From an uncultured Pelagibacteraceae bacterium (lineage in GTDB: Bacteria > Pseudomonadota > Alphaproteobacteria > Pelagibacterales > Pelagibacteraceae): a stretch of DNA of 32,995 bases. The notes under the pieces were generated by a model. That model saw only the letters and a list, made by a program, of their open reading frames with translations. It was not told where the DNA came from and did no database searches. Position 1 is the stretch's first letter. Each line of letters begins with the position of its first letter. Both the position numbers and the translations under genes were made by a program. The DNA lies in contig CABYNK010000001.1 in NCBI GenBank assembly GCA_902520355.1, positions 24,001 to 56,995 on the forward strand, in the 5' to 3' direction. Shown piece by piece: positions 1 to 7,852 of this stretch.

Positions 1-1161
1 TTTTATAATCCAATTAACACTTTTATTTAGTTTGATTTTTTTTAAAGTATTTTCTAACCAATCTATATTATCTTTAAACAAGTTCCATCTATTAACATAG
101 TTACCATCTACTAGATTATGGCATAGTATTAGAACAATAGGTTTTTTATCTCGCCAATTAAAAAATTTCCTGAGATATTTTTCACTTTCAAAATATAAAT
201 TAGATTTTCTTGATTTTATCAATCCTAATTTTTGAATATCTTCGTTTCCTAAATCTTTTTTTATTTCATTGATAATTTTTTTTTCAGAAATATTAATCTT
301 AGAATTTTTGTATTGATTATAATAATGATTTACAAGGTTTATATCAACTGATGCTCTATTTAAATTTATATCTTTAAATTTATTATATCTTATTAATCCA
401 ATAGGTTGGAGGCCATACCTCGAATATATAACGATTTTATTTTTTAATGCATTCTGAAATAATACTCGAAATGGAATGAATTGTTTTTCGGATTGAATTA
501 AATATTTATAATTTTTTTGTTTTAATAATTTTTTGAACAAATCGTTGTAATATAAAATATTAGCCATAAGATAATAGAAAAAAAAATCTATTTTTGGAGT
601 CGGATTTTTTTTATATCTTACATAGCTCTCGTAAACGTTCTTACCAATTTCAATATTTTCAATCTTAAAATTAATTAATTTATCAACATTTTTTATTTGA
701 CTTAAAATATAAAAACTTTTTAGAAAATAACTTATTTTCGAGATATAATTTCCATCATTTATTTCAATAATCTCGTTTACACCAAAGCTATTCATTATCT
801 CTTTCGAAATAACATCTCCTTTTTTAATAATGCCAACACAATCACATTTATTTATTAAACTCAATTTTTTACCAACAATACAATTAGGTATTAAATAATG
901 TGGATGATTAATAAGGCTCTCAATTAAAATTTTACTATTATTATTTGTTTCTTTTTGCGTCCAAATTAAAGAATTTGTCTTGATGTAATTATTTATATTT
1001 TCATCAAAAAATACATTTCGTTTTTTTTGACTGAATAATGTAAAAATATAATTTTTAACAATTTTATTTCTAAGAAGAAAATTTCTTAAATCTATAATTA
1101 CATTTTGTATTTCTTTCAAAAAAAATAAATTTAGATATATAATTAGTTTAATTATTCTCAT
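1..1161 (-). CDS. Capsule/surface-glycan biosynthesis protein, GT-B-like (partial, C-terminus beyond left edge)
   Basis: The minus strand is open without a stop from an ATG at 1161 to the left edge, giving 387 codons of an unfinished protein. The start is hydrophobic and basic (MRIIKLIIYLNLFF). Late segments read KKPIVLILCHNLVDGNYVNRW, followed by WLENTLKKIKLNKSVNWIIK at the edge. The WLxxTLxxIKxNxxVNWIIK pattern is what normally precedes the PHP motif in capsule-synthesis and surface-carbohydrate GT-B-like proteins, so the nucleotide-sugar-binding half should lie just outside the window. The role is inferred as transfer of a sugar or phospho-sugar onto a surface polymer; donor and acceptor are unknown. 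The gene is divergent from the MarR-type regulator at 1277, and a palindrome sits between its likely -35 and -10. The family call is moderately confident and the substrate is unknown. Confidence 0.6.
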   Translation of the reverse strand, partial: MRIIKLIIYLNLFFLKEIQNVIIDLRNFLLRNKIVKNYIFTLFSQKKRNVFFDENINNYIKTNSLIWTQKETNNNSKILIESLINHPHYLIPNCIVGKKLSLINKCDCVGIIKKGDVISKEIMNSFGVNEIIEINDGNYISKISYFLKSFYILSQIKNVDKLINFKIENIEIGKNVYESYVRYKKNPTPKIDFFFYYLMANILYYNDLFKKLLKQKNYKYLIQSEKQFIPFRVLFQNALKNKIVIYSRYGLQPIGLIRYNKFKDINLNRASVDINLVNHYYNQYKNSKINISEKKIINEIKKDLGNEDIQKLGLIKSRKSNLYFESEKYLRKFFNWRDKKPIVLILCHNLVDGNYVNRWNLFKDNIDWLENTLKKIKLNKSVNWIIK

Positions 1162-1179
1162 TTTTTATAATAGATAAAT

Positions 1180-1211
1180 TTTATACTTTCGTTCAATTAT
1201 TGAACAATATA
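1180..1211 (-). promoter_or_regulatory. Predicted promoter of the left-edge glycan gene
   Basis: On the minus strand a TTGTTC hexamer is followed 16 bases later by TATAAA (plus-strand 1180-1185), about 20 bases upstream of the ATG at 1161. The first palindrome (1191-1205) lies between the two boxes, so a bound regulator would block polymerase. The boxes are an eye match to sigma-70 consensus in AT-rich DNA, so this is tentative. Confidence 0.35.
1191..1205. promoter_or_regulatory. Palindromic operator 1 (GTTCAAT-T-ATTGAAC)
   Basis: This is a perfect 7-bp inverted repeat around one central base. An almost identical palindrome lies at 1260-1274, 69 bases away centre to centre. Both are in the divergent intergenic region next to a winged-helix regulator gene, the usual position for an autoregulatory operator. 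No other full copy was seen in the window. Confidence 0.6.
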
Positions 1212-1227
1212 TATACAAATATAGATA

Positions 1228-1256
1228 TTTACAATCCAATTTTTATTATATAGAAT
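1228..1256 (+). promoter_or_regulatory. Predicted promoter of the MarR-type regulator
   Basis: TTTACA (1228-1233) and TAGAAT (1251-1256) are separated by 17 bases and each differs from the sigma-70 consensus at one position. Transcription would begin near 1263, inside operator 2 and only about 14 bases before the ATG, so the leader would be very short. Confidence 0.4.
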
Positions 1257-1259
1257 ACT

Positions 1260-1274
1260 GTTCAAATATTGAAC
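1260..1274. promoter_or_regulatory. Palindromic operator 2 (GTTCAA-ATA-TTGAAC)
   Basis: This 6-bp inverted repeat has a 3-base centre and matches operator 1 at 13 or 14 of 15 positions. It ends two bases before the regulator ATG at 1277 and covers the predicted transcription start, so occupancy would shut the regulator off. Confidence 0.6.
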
Positions 1275-1276
1275 AA

Positions 1277-1585
1277 ATGATTGAAGATAAAGACAAATTT
1301 GAGATTTTGAGAAAATTAGATGACAAAGGATCTGAGACGCAAAGAAATTTGTCAGATAAATTAGGTTTTAGTTTAGGCAAGCTAAATTACTGCCTGAAAT
1401 ATCTTAAAAACCATGGTTTAATTAAAGTTTCTAGATTTAGAAAAAGTAAAAATAAATTAAAATATATGTATGTGCTTACACCACGAGGTTTGAAAGCTAG
1501 ATCAAAATTAACAATAGGTTACATGAAATTGAAGATGAAAGAGTACGACGAATTAAAAAAAGAATTAAAAAAATTTAAAGATTAA
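1277..1585 (+). CDS. MarR family EPS-associated transcriptional regulator
   Basis: The 102-residue protein is a single winged helix-turn-helix. A helix pair spans about residues 5-55 (ILRKLDDKGSETQRNLSDKLGFSLGKLNYCLKYLKNHGLIKV). A wing follows (FRKSKNKLKYMYVLTPRGLKARSKL), then a lysine- and glutamate-rich C-terminal helix at about 80-102 that could dimerise. This length and pattern match the small MarR-like proteins that recur beside exopolysaccharide and O-antigen loci. It probably binds the two palindromes just upstream, regulating itself and the divergent gene and perhaps the legB-like operon that starts 9 bases after its stop. The family is clear; the ligand and the direction of regulation are unknown. 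Confidence 0.8.
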   Translation: MIEDKDKFEILRKLDDKGSETQRNLSDKLGFSLGKLNYCLKYLKNHGLIKVSRFRKSKNKLKYMYVLTPRGLKARSKLTIGYMKLKMKEYDELKKELKKFKD

Positions 1586-1594
1586 AAAATCACA

Positions 1595-2587
1595 ATGTCA
1601 TATAAAAATAAAATTCTTGTAACCGGGGCAGCAGGTTTTATTGGTTCGCATCTAGTGGAATATTTACTCAATAAAAAATATAATGTTATTGGTTTTGATA
1701 GATATAATTCAAATGATGATTGGGGTTGGCTCGAGAAACTAAAAAACCTAAAAAATTTTGAATTTATCTTGGGAGATATAAGAGATTATGACTCTGTTTA
1801 TAATGCTGTAAAAAAATGTGATGATGTTTTTCACTTAGCTGCATTAATTGGAATTCCATATTCATACATTTCCCCAACTGCGTACGTAAAGACAAATGTA
1901 GAAGGTACCTTAAATGTTTTAGAGGCATCAAGAAATTTGAAAATTAGACAAATTCTTGTCACATCAACCAGTGAAGTTTATGGAACAGCAAAAAAACAAA
2001 AATTGAGCGAGGAAGATAAATTAGTTGCACAATCTCCATATGCAGCAACCAAGATATCCGCTGATCAATTAGCTCTAAGTTTTTTTAAATCATTTAATTT
2101 GCCAGTAAAAATTGTTAGACCATTTAATGTTTATGGGCCAAGACAGTCATCAAGAGCGATAATCCCTACAATTTTAAGTCAAGCTCTTTCAGGTAAGGAA
2201 ATAATCACATTAGGAAATAAAAACTCAATAAGAGATTTTACATATGTAGAAGATGTCTGTAGAGCATTTGAGAAAGTATATCAATCCAAAAAATTTTTAG
2301 GTCAAGTAGTAAATATTGGTTCAGATCAAGAAATTTCAATAAAAAACATTGTAAGTAAAATATCAAAAATTCTTTCTGTTAATTTAAAAATTAAAAAAGA
2401 CAAAATAAGATTGAGACCTAAATTAAGTGAGGTAGAGAGATTAAGATGTAATAATAAAAAAATTTTGAGAAATAGCACCTGGAAGCCTGAATATAATTTA
2501 GACAAAGGTTTATTGAAATTAATTGAGTGGATGAAAAAGGAAGAAAATTTAAATAAAATAAATAGATCAAATAAATATACAATCTAA
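1595..2587 (+). CDS. legB: LegB-like NAD-dependent nucleotide-sugar 4,6-dehydratase
   Basis: This 330-residue extended short-chain dehydrogenase has the dinucleotide motif GAAGFIG at 11-17, the catalytic stretch TSTSEVYG at 123-130 with Glu127, and the Tyr149-xxx-Lys153 pair. The segments GWLEKLK, HLAALIGIPYSYISP and RPFNVYGPRQSSRAIIPT are characteristic of the LegB group, which converts GDP-GlcNAc to the 4-keto-6-deoxy sugar in legionaminic acid synthesis. It is first in a run of four genes whose ends overlap: its stop and the next start share a base (TAATG). The aminotransferase, guanylyltransferase-like and SDR genes that follow support a GDP-sugar route. The 4,6-dehydratase assignment is strong; the exact nucleotide is inferred. 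Confidence 0.8.
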   Translation: MSYKNKILVTGAAGFIGSHLVEYLLNKKYNVIGFDRYNSNDDWGWLEKLKNLKNFEFILGDIRDYDSVYNAVKKCDDVFHLAALIGIPYSYISPTAYVKTNVEGTLNVLEASRNLKIRQILVTSTSEVYGTAKKQKLSEEDKLVAQSPYAATKISADQLALSFFKSFNLPVKIVRPFNVYGPRQSSRAIIPTILSQALSGKEIITLGNKNSIRDFTYVEDVCRAFEKVYQSKKFLGQVVNIGSDQEISIKNIVSKISKILSVNLKIKKDKIRLRPKLSEVERLRCNNKKILRNSTWKPEYNLDKGLLKLIEWMKKEENLNKINRSNKYTI

Positions 2588-3765
2588 TGATTAATAACTC
2601 ATACAAAGAGATATCTGGTGATATAATTAAAGTTATAAGAAAATTCACAAAAAAAAGAAATGTACCATTGCATGAGCCTACTATTAGAAATTTGGATTTA
2701 TCTCACGTAAAAAAAAATTTATTATCTACACAAGTTTCTACTTCAAGTTCTGATACAATTAAATTTGAAAATAGTATATCAAAATTTACTAATTCAAGAT
2801 ACTCTGTTGCAATTATAAATGGTACTTCTTCATTACAGCTTGCAATAAAAGTTCTAGATATAAAAGATAATGATGAAGTATTTATTCCTAGCTTAAATTA
2901 TGTTGCAAGTTCTAACGCAACTTTGTATTGCGGTGCTATTCCACACTATATTGATATAGAACTTAAAAATTTTGGTGTAGATGTAAAAAAATTAGAAAAA
3001 TATATTTTAAAAAATTGCATCTATAAAAAAAAAAAATTAATTAACAAAAAAACAAAAAGACCAATTACTGCAATTATTCCAACTCATATTTTTGGAACTG
3101 CTTGTGACATTGATCAAATATTAAAGATATCTCAAAAGTATAACCTTAAAGTAATAGAGGATGCAGCTGAAGGATTTGGGAGTTTTTATAAGAAAAAACA
3201 TTTAGGTACTTTTGGCCATGTAGGAGTTTTAAGTTTTAATGGAAATAAAATTATTACCACAGGTGGAGGTGGTGCAATATTAACCCAAAACAAAAAATAT
3301 TATATCAAAGCTCTAAAATTAGCGAAGATAGCAAAAAAAGAGAAAAATTTTTGGGATTATGATTATTCAGAACTAGGTTACAATTTTAGATTACCCGGTA
3401 TTAATGCCTCATTAGGATTATCTCAAATCAAGAATATAAATAATTTATTAAAAAGAAAAAAAATAATTTTTAATAAAATGAAATCCTTATTTAAAAAAAA
3501 TAATAATTATAGTTTAGTAGTTCAAGAAAATAACCCTGAATCAAATAACTGGTTAAATAACATTTATATATTTAATTCAAATTATTCTTTGAGAAATAAA
3601 ATAATAAATACAATGCTGAAACAAGGAATATCAGTTAGACCTGTTTGGAAATTAATGCATAAAATAAAATATCTCTCAATTTACCCAAAAATGAACCTAG
3701 ATAATTCAATTAAAGCGGAAAAAAGTTTAATTAGTATACCAAGCAGTCCAAGTTTAATAAGATGA
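2587..3765 (+). CDS. legC: LegC-like PLP-dependent sugar 4-aminotransferase
   Basis: This 392-residue DegT/DnrJ/EryC1-fold aminotransferase begins with the VPLHEP motif seen in LegC-type enzymes. It has the INGTSSLQLA phosphate-binding loop at about 77-86, the EDAAEGFGS segment with Asp192, and SFNGNKIITTGGGG with the PLP lysine at Lys221. It would use glutamate to aminate the 4-keto sugar made by the preceding LegB-like enzyme, giving a nucleotide-linked 4-amino-4,6-dideoxy-GlcNAc. It overlaps the next gene by four bases (ATGA). An unbroken run of twelve A residues at 3025-3036 lies inside the reading frame (encoding part of IYKKKKL) and is a possible slippage site. The family call is strong; substrate follows from context. 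Confidence 0.8.
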   Translation: MINNSYKEISGDIIKVIRKFTKKRNVPLHEPTIRNLDLSHVKKNLLSTQVSTSSSDTIKFENSISKFTNSRYSVAIINGTSSLQLAIKVLDIKDNDEVFIPSLNYVASSNATLYCGAIPHYIDIELKNFGVDVKKLEKYILKNCIYKKKKLINKKTKRPITAIIPTHIFGTACDIDQILKISQKYNLKVIEDAAEGFGSFYKKKHLGTFGHVGVLSFNGNKIITTGGGGAILTQNKKYYIKALKLAKIAKKEKNFWDYDYSELGYNFRLPGINASLGLSQIKNINNLLKRKKIIFNKMKSLFKKNNNYSLVVQENNPESNNWLNNIYIFNSNYSLRNKIINTMLKQGISVRPVWKLMHKIKYLSIYPKMNLDNSIKAEKSLISIPSSPSLIR

Positions 3766-4808
3766 TAAAAAAAAATAATTTTGATAAAAATATAATATTC
3801 GACAGCCTAAAAATAAAAGATGTAATTCAAATTCTTCAAAAATTACCTTATAAATTCTGTTTAGTAATTAATAATAACAAACAGTTTATTGGAACAGTAA
3901 CAGATGGAGATATTAGAAGGGGGCTTCTAAAGGATTATAACTTAAAAGATAAAGTTGAGAAAATTTATAATAAAAAAGCCTTTTATACAAAAAAAAAGAT
4001 TTCACAAATACAAGTCGATAATTTATTAAATATTAAGAAAATAGCTTTTTTCCCTTTGCTAGATAAAAGAAATCGAATTAAAAAAGTATATATATCCTCA
4101 GAGCATAAGGAAGTAAAAATTTTAGATAATTATTTGTTGATTATGGCTGGAGGTAAGGGAAAAAGACTAAGGCCATTTACAAAAAAAATTCCTAAGCCAC
4201 TATTGCCAGTAGATGGAAAACCTATAATTGAAAAAATTATAATTTCTGCAAAAAAACAAGGCATAATAAATGTAATTGTTTCAGTCAATTATCTAGCAAA
4301 CAAGATAAAAAATTATTTAAGTGATGGTAGTCATTTAGGAGTTAAAATAGATTATATTAGAGAAAACAAGCCGCTTGGAACGGCTGGATCGATTTATTAT
4401 TTTAAACAATTTAGAAAACCACTAATTGTCTCAAATGCAGATATAATTTCAAATATCAATTATTCTGAAATGTTGAAGTATCATAAAAGATATAATTCGT
4501 ATATTACAATAGGTGCCATATCTAACTATGAAAAAAGTGACTATGGAAATATTTTTTTTAAAAATAACAAGGTTATTAAAATTGAAGAAAAAAAAGAAAA
4601 AAAAGTTTTTATTAACACTGGAATCTACATTCTAAGTCCGAAAGTTCAAAATTTTTTTATTAAAAAAAAATATTGTGATATGACAGATTTAATTCATGAT
4701 GGAATTAAAAGAAAAAAAAAAATAGTTATATTTCCTTTTCATGAAAACTGGTTTGATCTTGGTTTAAAGGAAAAATATTTAAAACATAAAAAAAAAAAGT
4801 ATGCTTAA
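3762..4808 (+). CDS. ptmE: PtmE-like CBS-domain sugar-1-phosphate nucleotidyltransferase
   Basis: The 348-residue protein has two parts. Residues 1-118 look like a CBS pair (GTVTDGDIRRGLL at about 44-56). Residues 123-348 are a nucleotidyltransferase with LIMAGGKGKRLRPFT at 126-140 and PKPLLPVDGKP at 144-154, the nucleotide- and sugar-phosphate-binding motifs. The same CBS plus nucleotidyltransferase architecture is known in PtmE of Campylobacter jejuni, a glucosamine-1-phosphate guanylyltransferase that supplies the GDP-sugar for legionaminic acid. Position between LegC- and PtmA-like genes supports that role. It overlaps its upstream neighbour by 4 bases and its downstream neighbour by 8. 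Preference for GTP is inferred from the family and not visible in the sequence. Confidence 0.7.
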   Translation: MIKKNNFDKNIIFDSLKIKDVIQILQKLPYKFCLVINNNKQFIGTVTDGDIRRGLLKDYNLKDKVEKIYNKKAFYTKKKISQIQVDNLLNIKKIAFFPLLDKRNRIKKVYISSEHKEVKILDNYLLIMAGGKGKRLRPFTKKIPKPLLPVDGKPIIEKIIISAKKQGIINVIVSVNYLANKIKNYLSDGSHLGVKIDYIRENKPLGTAGSIYYFKQFRKPLIVSNADIISNINYSEMLKYHKRYNSYITIGAISNYEKSDYGNIFFKNNKVIKIEEKKEKKVFINTGIYILSPKVQNFFIKKKYCDMTDLIHDGIKRKKKIVIFPFHENWFDLGLKEKYLKHKKKKYA

Positions 4809-5541
4809 TTTAAAAAATAAAATTTGTATCATTACTGGGTGTAACGGATACGTTGGAAAAACAATAGTCAAAAAATTATATTCTCTTGGAGTAAAAGTAA
4901 TTGGAACCGATATCATAAAAAAAAATAATAAATATTTAAAATACTTTTATAAACTAGATTTAAATAAAAAAATAGAAATAGAAAATTTTGCTAAATTGAT
5001 TAATCGTAAGTTTAAAAAAATTGATATCTTAGTCAATAATGCAAGCTATGTTGGAACAAGTAACATTAGTAAAAATAATTATGAAAAAACATTTTATAAT
5101 GAAAAATTCGAAAGACTGAATTTAACAAATACAATTTATTTTACTAATTTAATATTAAAAAACTTACAAAAATCAAAATCTAGTTCAATAATAAACATAT
5201 CATCTATATACTCTTTTTTAGGTTTTGATTACAATTTGTATAAAGGTACAAATATGAAAACACCATTGGCTTATGGAATTTCAAAAGCAGGTTTGTCTCA
5301 TTTCTCAAAAATGCTTTCATCTGCATTGCCCCCAAATATAAGAGTAAATTCGATTTCTCCTGGAGGAATTTATAGGAGGCAACCAAAAAAATTTATTAAA
5401 AAATATCTTGAGAAAACTCCTCTAAAAAGAATGTGCAGAGAGGAAGATGTTGCAAATGCAGTGGTTTTTTTTTCAAGTGATTTATCAAATTATATAACAG
5501 GTCAAAACCTAATCATAGACGGGGGTTATTCATCACTATAG
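4801..5541 (+). CDS. ptmA: SDR-family oxidoreductase, PtmA-like
   Basis: This 246-residue classical short-chain dehydrogenase has the cofactor motif TGCNGYVG at 12-19, NNAS at about 79-82, INISS ending at Ser135, and the catalytic Tyr158-xxx-Lys162. It ends with the usual GQNLIIDGGYSSL. In the Campylobacter legionaminic acid locus an SDR called PtmA accompanies PtmE and helps supply the glucosamine precursor; the same company here suggests the same job. The gene is translationally coupled to ptmE (8-base overlap). Its 3' end overlaps the convergent reductase gene by 16 bases, so there is no room for a terminator. The fold is certain; the substrate is inferred only from context. Confidence 0.65.
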   Translation: MLNLKNKICIITGCNGYVGKTIVKKLYSLGVKVIGTDIIKKNNKYLKYFYKLDLNKKIEIENFAKLINRKFKKIDILVNNASYVGTSNISKNNYEKTFYNEKFERLNLTNTIYFTNLILKNLQKSKSSSIINISSIYSFLGFDYNLYKGTNMKTPLAYGISKAGLSHFSKMLSSALPPNIRVNSISPGGIYRRQPKKFIKKYLEKTPLKRMCREEDVANAVVFFSSDLSNYITGQNLIIDGGYSSL

Positions 5542-6647
5542 TTGTTTAATAAAATAAATTTTATATCAGATTTATTTAATTCAATTGGGTTGTTTTTTAA
5601 TCTTTTAACGTTGATTTCATTTAAAATTTTCGGATAATGTCTATTAATATCTATTTTAAGTTGCTTAAAATTATCTATTAGATTTGCTTGATACTTAAGA
5701 TCTTTGATTTTAAAATTTAGCTCATTTATATTTTTTACTCCAAAAATTTTAAATAATATTTTGTACCTTTTATCTAAATTAAAATTTGTTATACTTTTTT
5801 TCTGATTTTCATAATTAAATTTTAGAAATTTTTCTAATGTCAAAGAAACAGCATGACCGTGACTTATATTAAAGTGTGAGGTAAATGGGTAAGAAACTGC
5901 ATGTGGAGCTGTTGTTTTCGATATATTAATTGCTTTGCCTGCTAACATAGCAGCAATAGACATATTAGATGAGTTATAAAAATTTGGATTTTTTAAAAAA
6001 CTTAAATAGTTTTTAAGAGAAATATTAAGAGATTTTCTAGCAAATAGAAGACTTGTGTTGTTTGATTTAACAGAAATTATAGACTCAATAGATTGAGAAA
6101 TTGCGTCAAAGCCAGATGATGCTTTTAAGTTTTTTTTATTTTTCATAATTATTTTTGGTAATAAAAAAAACTTATCTGGGATAATTATTCTATTATCAAT
6201 TGAGTATTTAATTTTATTTATATAAATAACTGCTCCAGATGTTACTTCTGCACCAGATCCTGCTGTGGTGGGAATAGCTATCATTTTAGCAATTTTTTTT
6301 TTGCCGATGTGCAATTTTCCATGTATTTTTTTTACTAAATTGTTACCAATATCTTTTATATTTGCAATTTTTGCATAATCTATAACCGATCCACCTCCTA
6401 TTGCTAAAATTAAATTTGGTTGAAAATTTTCAAAAAAACTAATTAATCTTTTTAATTCTTTTATTTCAGGAAAATTATTTGTTTTAAAAAAATATTTAAC
6501 ATCATCAGTTTTAGTGTTATGAATTATTTCTTTAATAATTTTTTTTCCATTAATTTTACCAAAGGATTTTTTTCCAGCAATAATTGCTATCTTTTTAAAT
6601 TTATTTGTTTTAATATAATAGTTTACTTCAGAAATCTTTGAAATCAT
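5526..6647 (-). CDS. Iron-type alcohol dehydrogenase, likely phosphonoacetaldehyde reductase
   Basis: The 373-residue group III alcohol dehydrogenase has GGGSVID at 84-90 for NAD(P) binding and the PTTAGSGAE stretch at about 126-134. The usual metal ligands read Asp181, Gln185, His249 and His263. Gln185 stands where most family members have His (FDAISQSIES). The gene overlaps the phosphonopyruvate decarboxylase gene by 20 bases, so the two proteins are almost certainly made together. That makes reduction of phosphonoacetaldehyde to 2-hydroxyethylphosphonate the most likely reaction, as for PhpC-type reductases. No AEP transaminase is present in the window, which fits a hydroxyl rather than amino product. 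Substrate is inferred from the neighbour. Confidence 0.72.
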   Translation of the reverse strand: MISKISEVNYYIKTNKFKKIAIIAGKKSFGKINGKKIIKEIIHNTKTDDVKYFFKTNNFPEIKELKRLISFFENFQPNLILAIGGGSVIDYAKIANIKDIGNNLVKKIHGKLHIGKKKIAKMIAIPTTAGSGAEVTSGAVIYINKIKYSIDNRIIIPDKFFLLPKIIMKNKKNLKASSGFDAISQSIESIISVKSNNTSLLFARKSLNISLKNYLSFLKNPNFYNSSNMSIAAMLAGKAINISKTTAPHAVSYPFTSHFNISHGHAVSLTLEKFLKFNYENQKKSITNFNLDKRYKILFKIFGVKNINELNFKIKDLKYQANLIDNFKQLKIDINRHYPKILNEINVKRLKNNPIELNKSDIKFILLNNYSDE

Positions 6648-7719
6648 TCTTCAATTTAATTAATTTTTTTGGTCTAGTCAGATTATTTAATGTACCAATT
6701 TTTGTTTTTACTTCAAGCATAGCAGGACCATTAGTTTTTAAAAATTTTTTAAGTTTTATCTCTAATTCTTTGTTGGTATTTATTCTAAAGTAAGTTTTGT
6801 AACCTAATGACTTTGATAATAGTTTAAAATCAATATTTTCAGAATAAGTGGATTGATTTCCCACAGATTCATGGCAGTAATTATTAAATATAACATGTTT
6901 AAAATTTTTATTTGCAATATGACCGATTAGATTCATTGATCCTAAGTGCATTAATAATGCTCCATCTCCATCCAGACAAATAATTTCATTTTTATATGTG
7001 ATTGAAACACCTAAGGCTAAAGATGAAGCATGTCCCATCCCCCCAACCATATAAAAATCTTTACTCAAATTATAATTTTTTGAGCTTCTTAACTGAAAAA
7101 GCTCCCTTGACGTAAATCCAGTCGTAGAAATAATTTTAGTTTTTTTTTTTATTAAATTAAGAAGTTTAGAAATAAAATTCGATCTCAAAATACCGTTTGA
7201 TATTTTATTATTTGATTTTTTATCTTTAAATTGATTTTTTTTAACAAGAATTGCTACTGGCTTACTATTCACTTTAGCATAATTGATAAGATTTTTGATT
7301 TTTTTTAAATCATTTGAGATTTCAATATATTTAATATCAAGTAATTTAAGTAAGCTTTTTGTAATTAAACCTTTAACTTTATGTTGAGGCTCATCTTTGA
7401 TTTTTGGTGATCCCCTCCATCCAATCAATAAAAGCAAAGGAATAGAGTAAACTTTTTGATGTATAATAGATGATATTGGATTAATTGTATTCCCAAGTCC
7501 TGAATTTTGCAAATATACACATGATAACTTATCTGTAGATAAATTATATCCCGCAGCCAAGGATATCGCCAGCCCTTCATTTGGAGTTATAATATGCTTA
7601 ACATTTTTAGTTTTCTCAATCTCATTTGAAAAACCCTTTAATATACTGTCTGGTACTCCACAGTAAAAAGAAATATTGTTATTTTTTAAAAGATTAATGA
7701 ATTTTTTAGGATCTATCAT
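6628..7719 (-). CDS. ppd: Phosphonopyruvate decarboxylase (TPP-dependent)
   Basis: This protein has 363 residues from the ATG at 7719 (MIDPKKFINLL). The frame extends to a TTG at 7734, but the ATG start matches the usual N-terminus of the family. The N-terminal half has CGVPDSILKGF and ITPNEGLAISLAAGY with the conserved Glu48. The C-terminal half has the TPP/Mg motif GDG at 251-253, followed by NN at 279-280, and GGMGHASSLALG. These are hallmarks of phosphonopyruvate decarboxylase, which makes phosphonoacetaldehyde and drives the unfavourable PEP mutase step. It is coupled to the reductase gene by a 20-base overlap. The matching PEP mutase lies about 6 kb away at 13557-14852 on the same strand. 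An 11-base homopolymer lies inside the gene at 7140-7150. Confidence 0.85.
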   Translation of the reverse strand: MIDPKKFINLLKNNNISFYCGVPDSILKGFSNEIEKTKNVKHIITPNEGLAISLAAGYNLSTDKLSCVYLQNSGLGNTINPISSIIHQKVYSIPLLLLIGWRGSPKIKDEPQHKVKGLITKSLLKLLDIKYIEISNDLKKIKNLINYAKVNSKPVAILVKKNQFKDKKSNNKISNGILRSNFISKLLNLIKKKTKIISTTGFTSRELFQLRSSKNYNLSKDFYMVGGMGHASSLALGVSITYKNEIICLDGDGALLMHLGSMNLIGHIANKNFKHVIFNNYCHESVGNQSTYSENIDFKLLSKSLGYKTYFRINTNKELEIKLKKFLKTNGPAMLEVKTKIGTLNNLTRPKKLIKLKNDFKDF

Positions 7720-7789
7720 TTTTTTAAAAACCAAATTATAATTAATTTTGTTTAAAATAAAGCTATTTTATAATATTACAAATTATTAA

Positions 7790-7852
7790 ATGGTACCTGA
7801 TCTAAATTATTTAATTTCAAATATTGCAAGTAGGAGATATTTATTTTCTTAA
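7790..7852 (+). other. Short upstream reading frame (20 codons) abutting the ABC transporter
   Basis: An ATG at 7790 opens 20 codons (MVPDLNYLISNIASRRYLFS) and stops at 7850-7852, directly against the transporter ATG at 7853. It could be a leader peptide, a remnant of a lost gene's N-terminus, or chance. It lies in the 133-base divergent region between ppd and the transporter. A purine-rich AGGAG at about 7831 is too far from the ATG at 7853 to be an ideal ribosome binding site. Confidence 0.2.

Noticed and set aside
2418-2648. Minus-strand open frame across the legB/legC junction
   Set aside because: It is antisense to two genes with clear catalytic motifs and has no family resemblance; it is a shadow frame.
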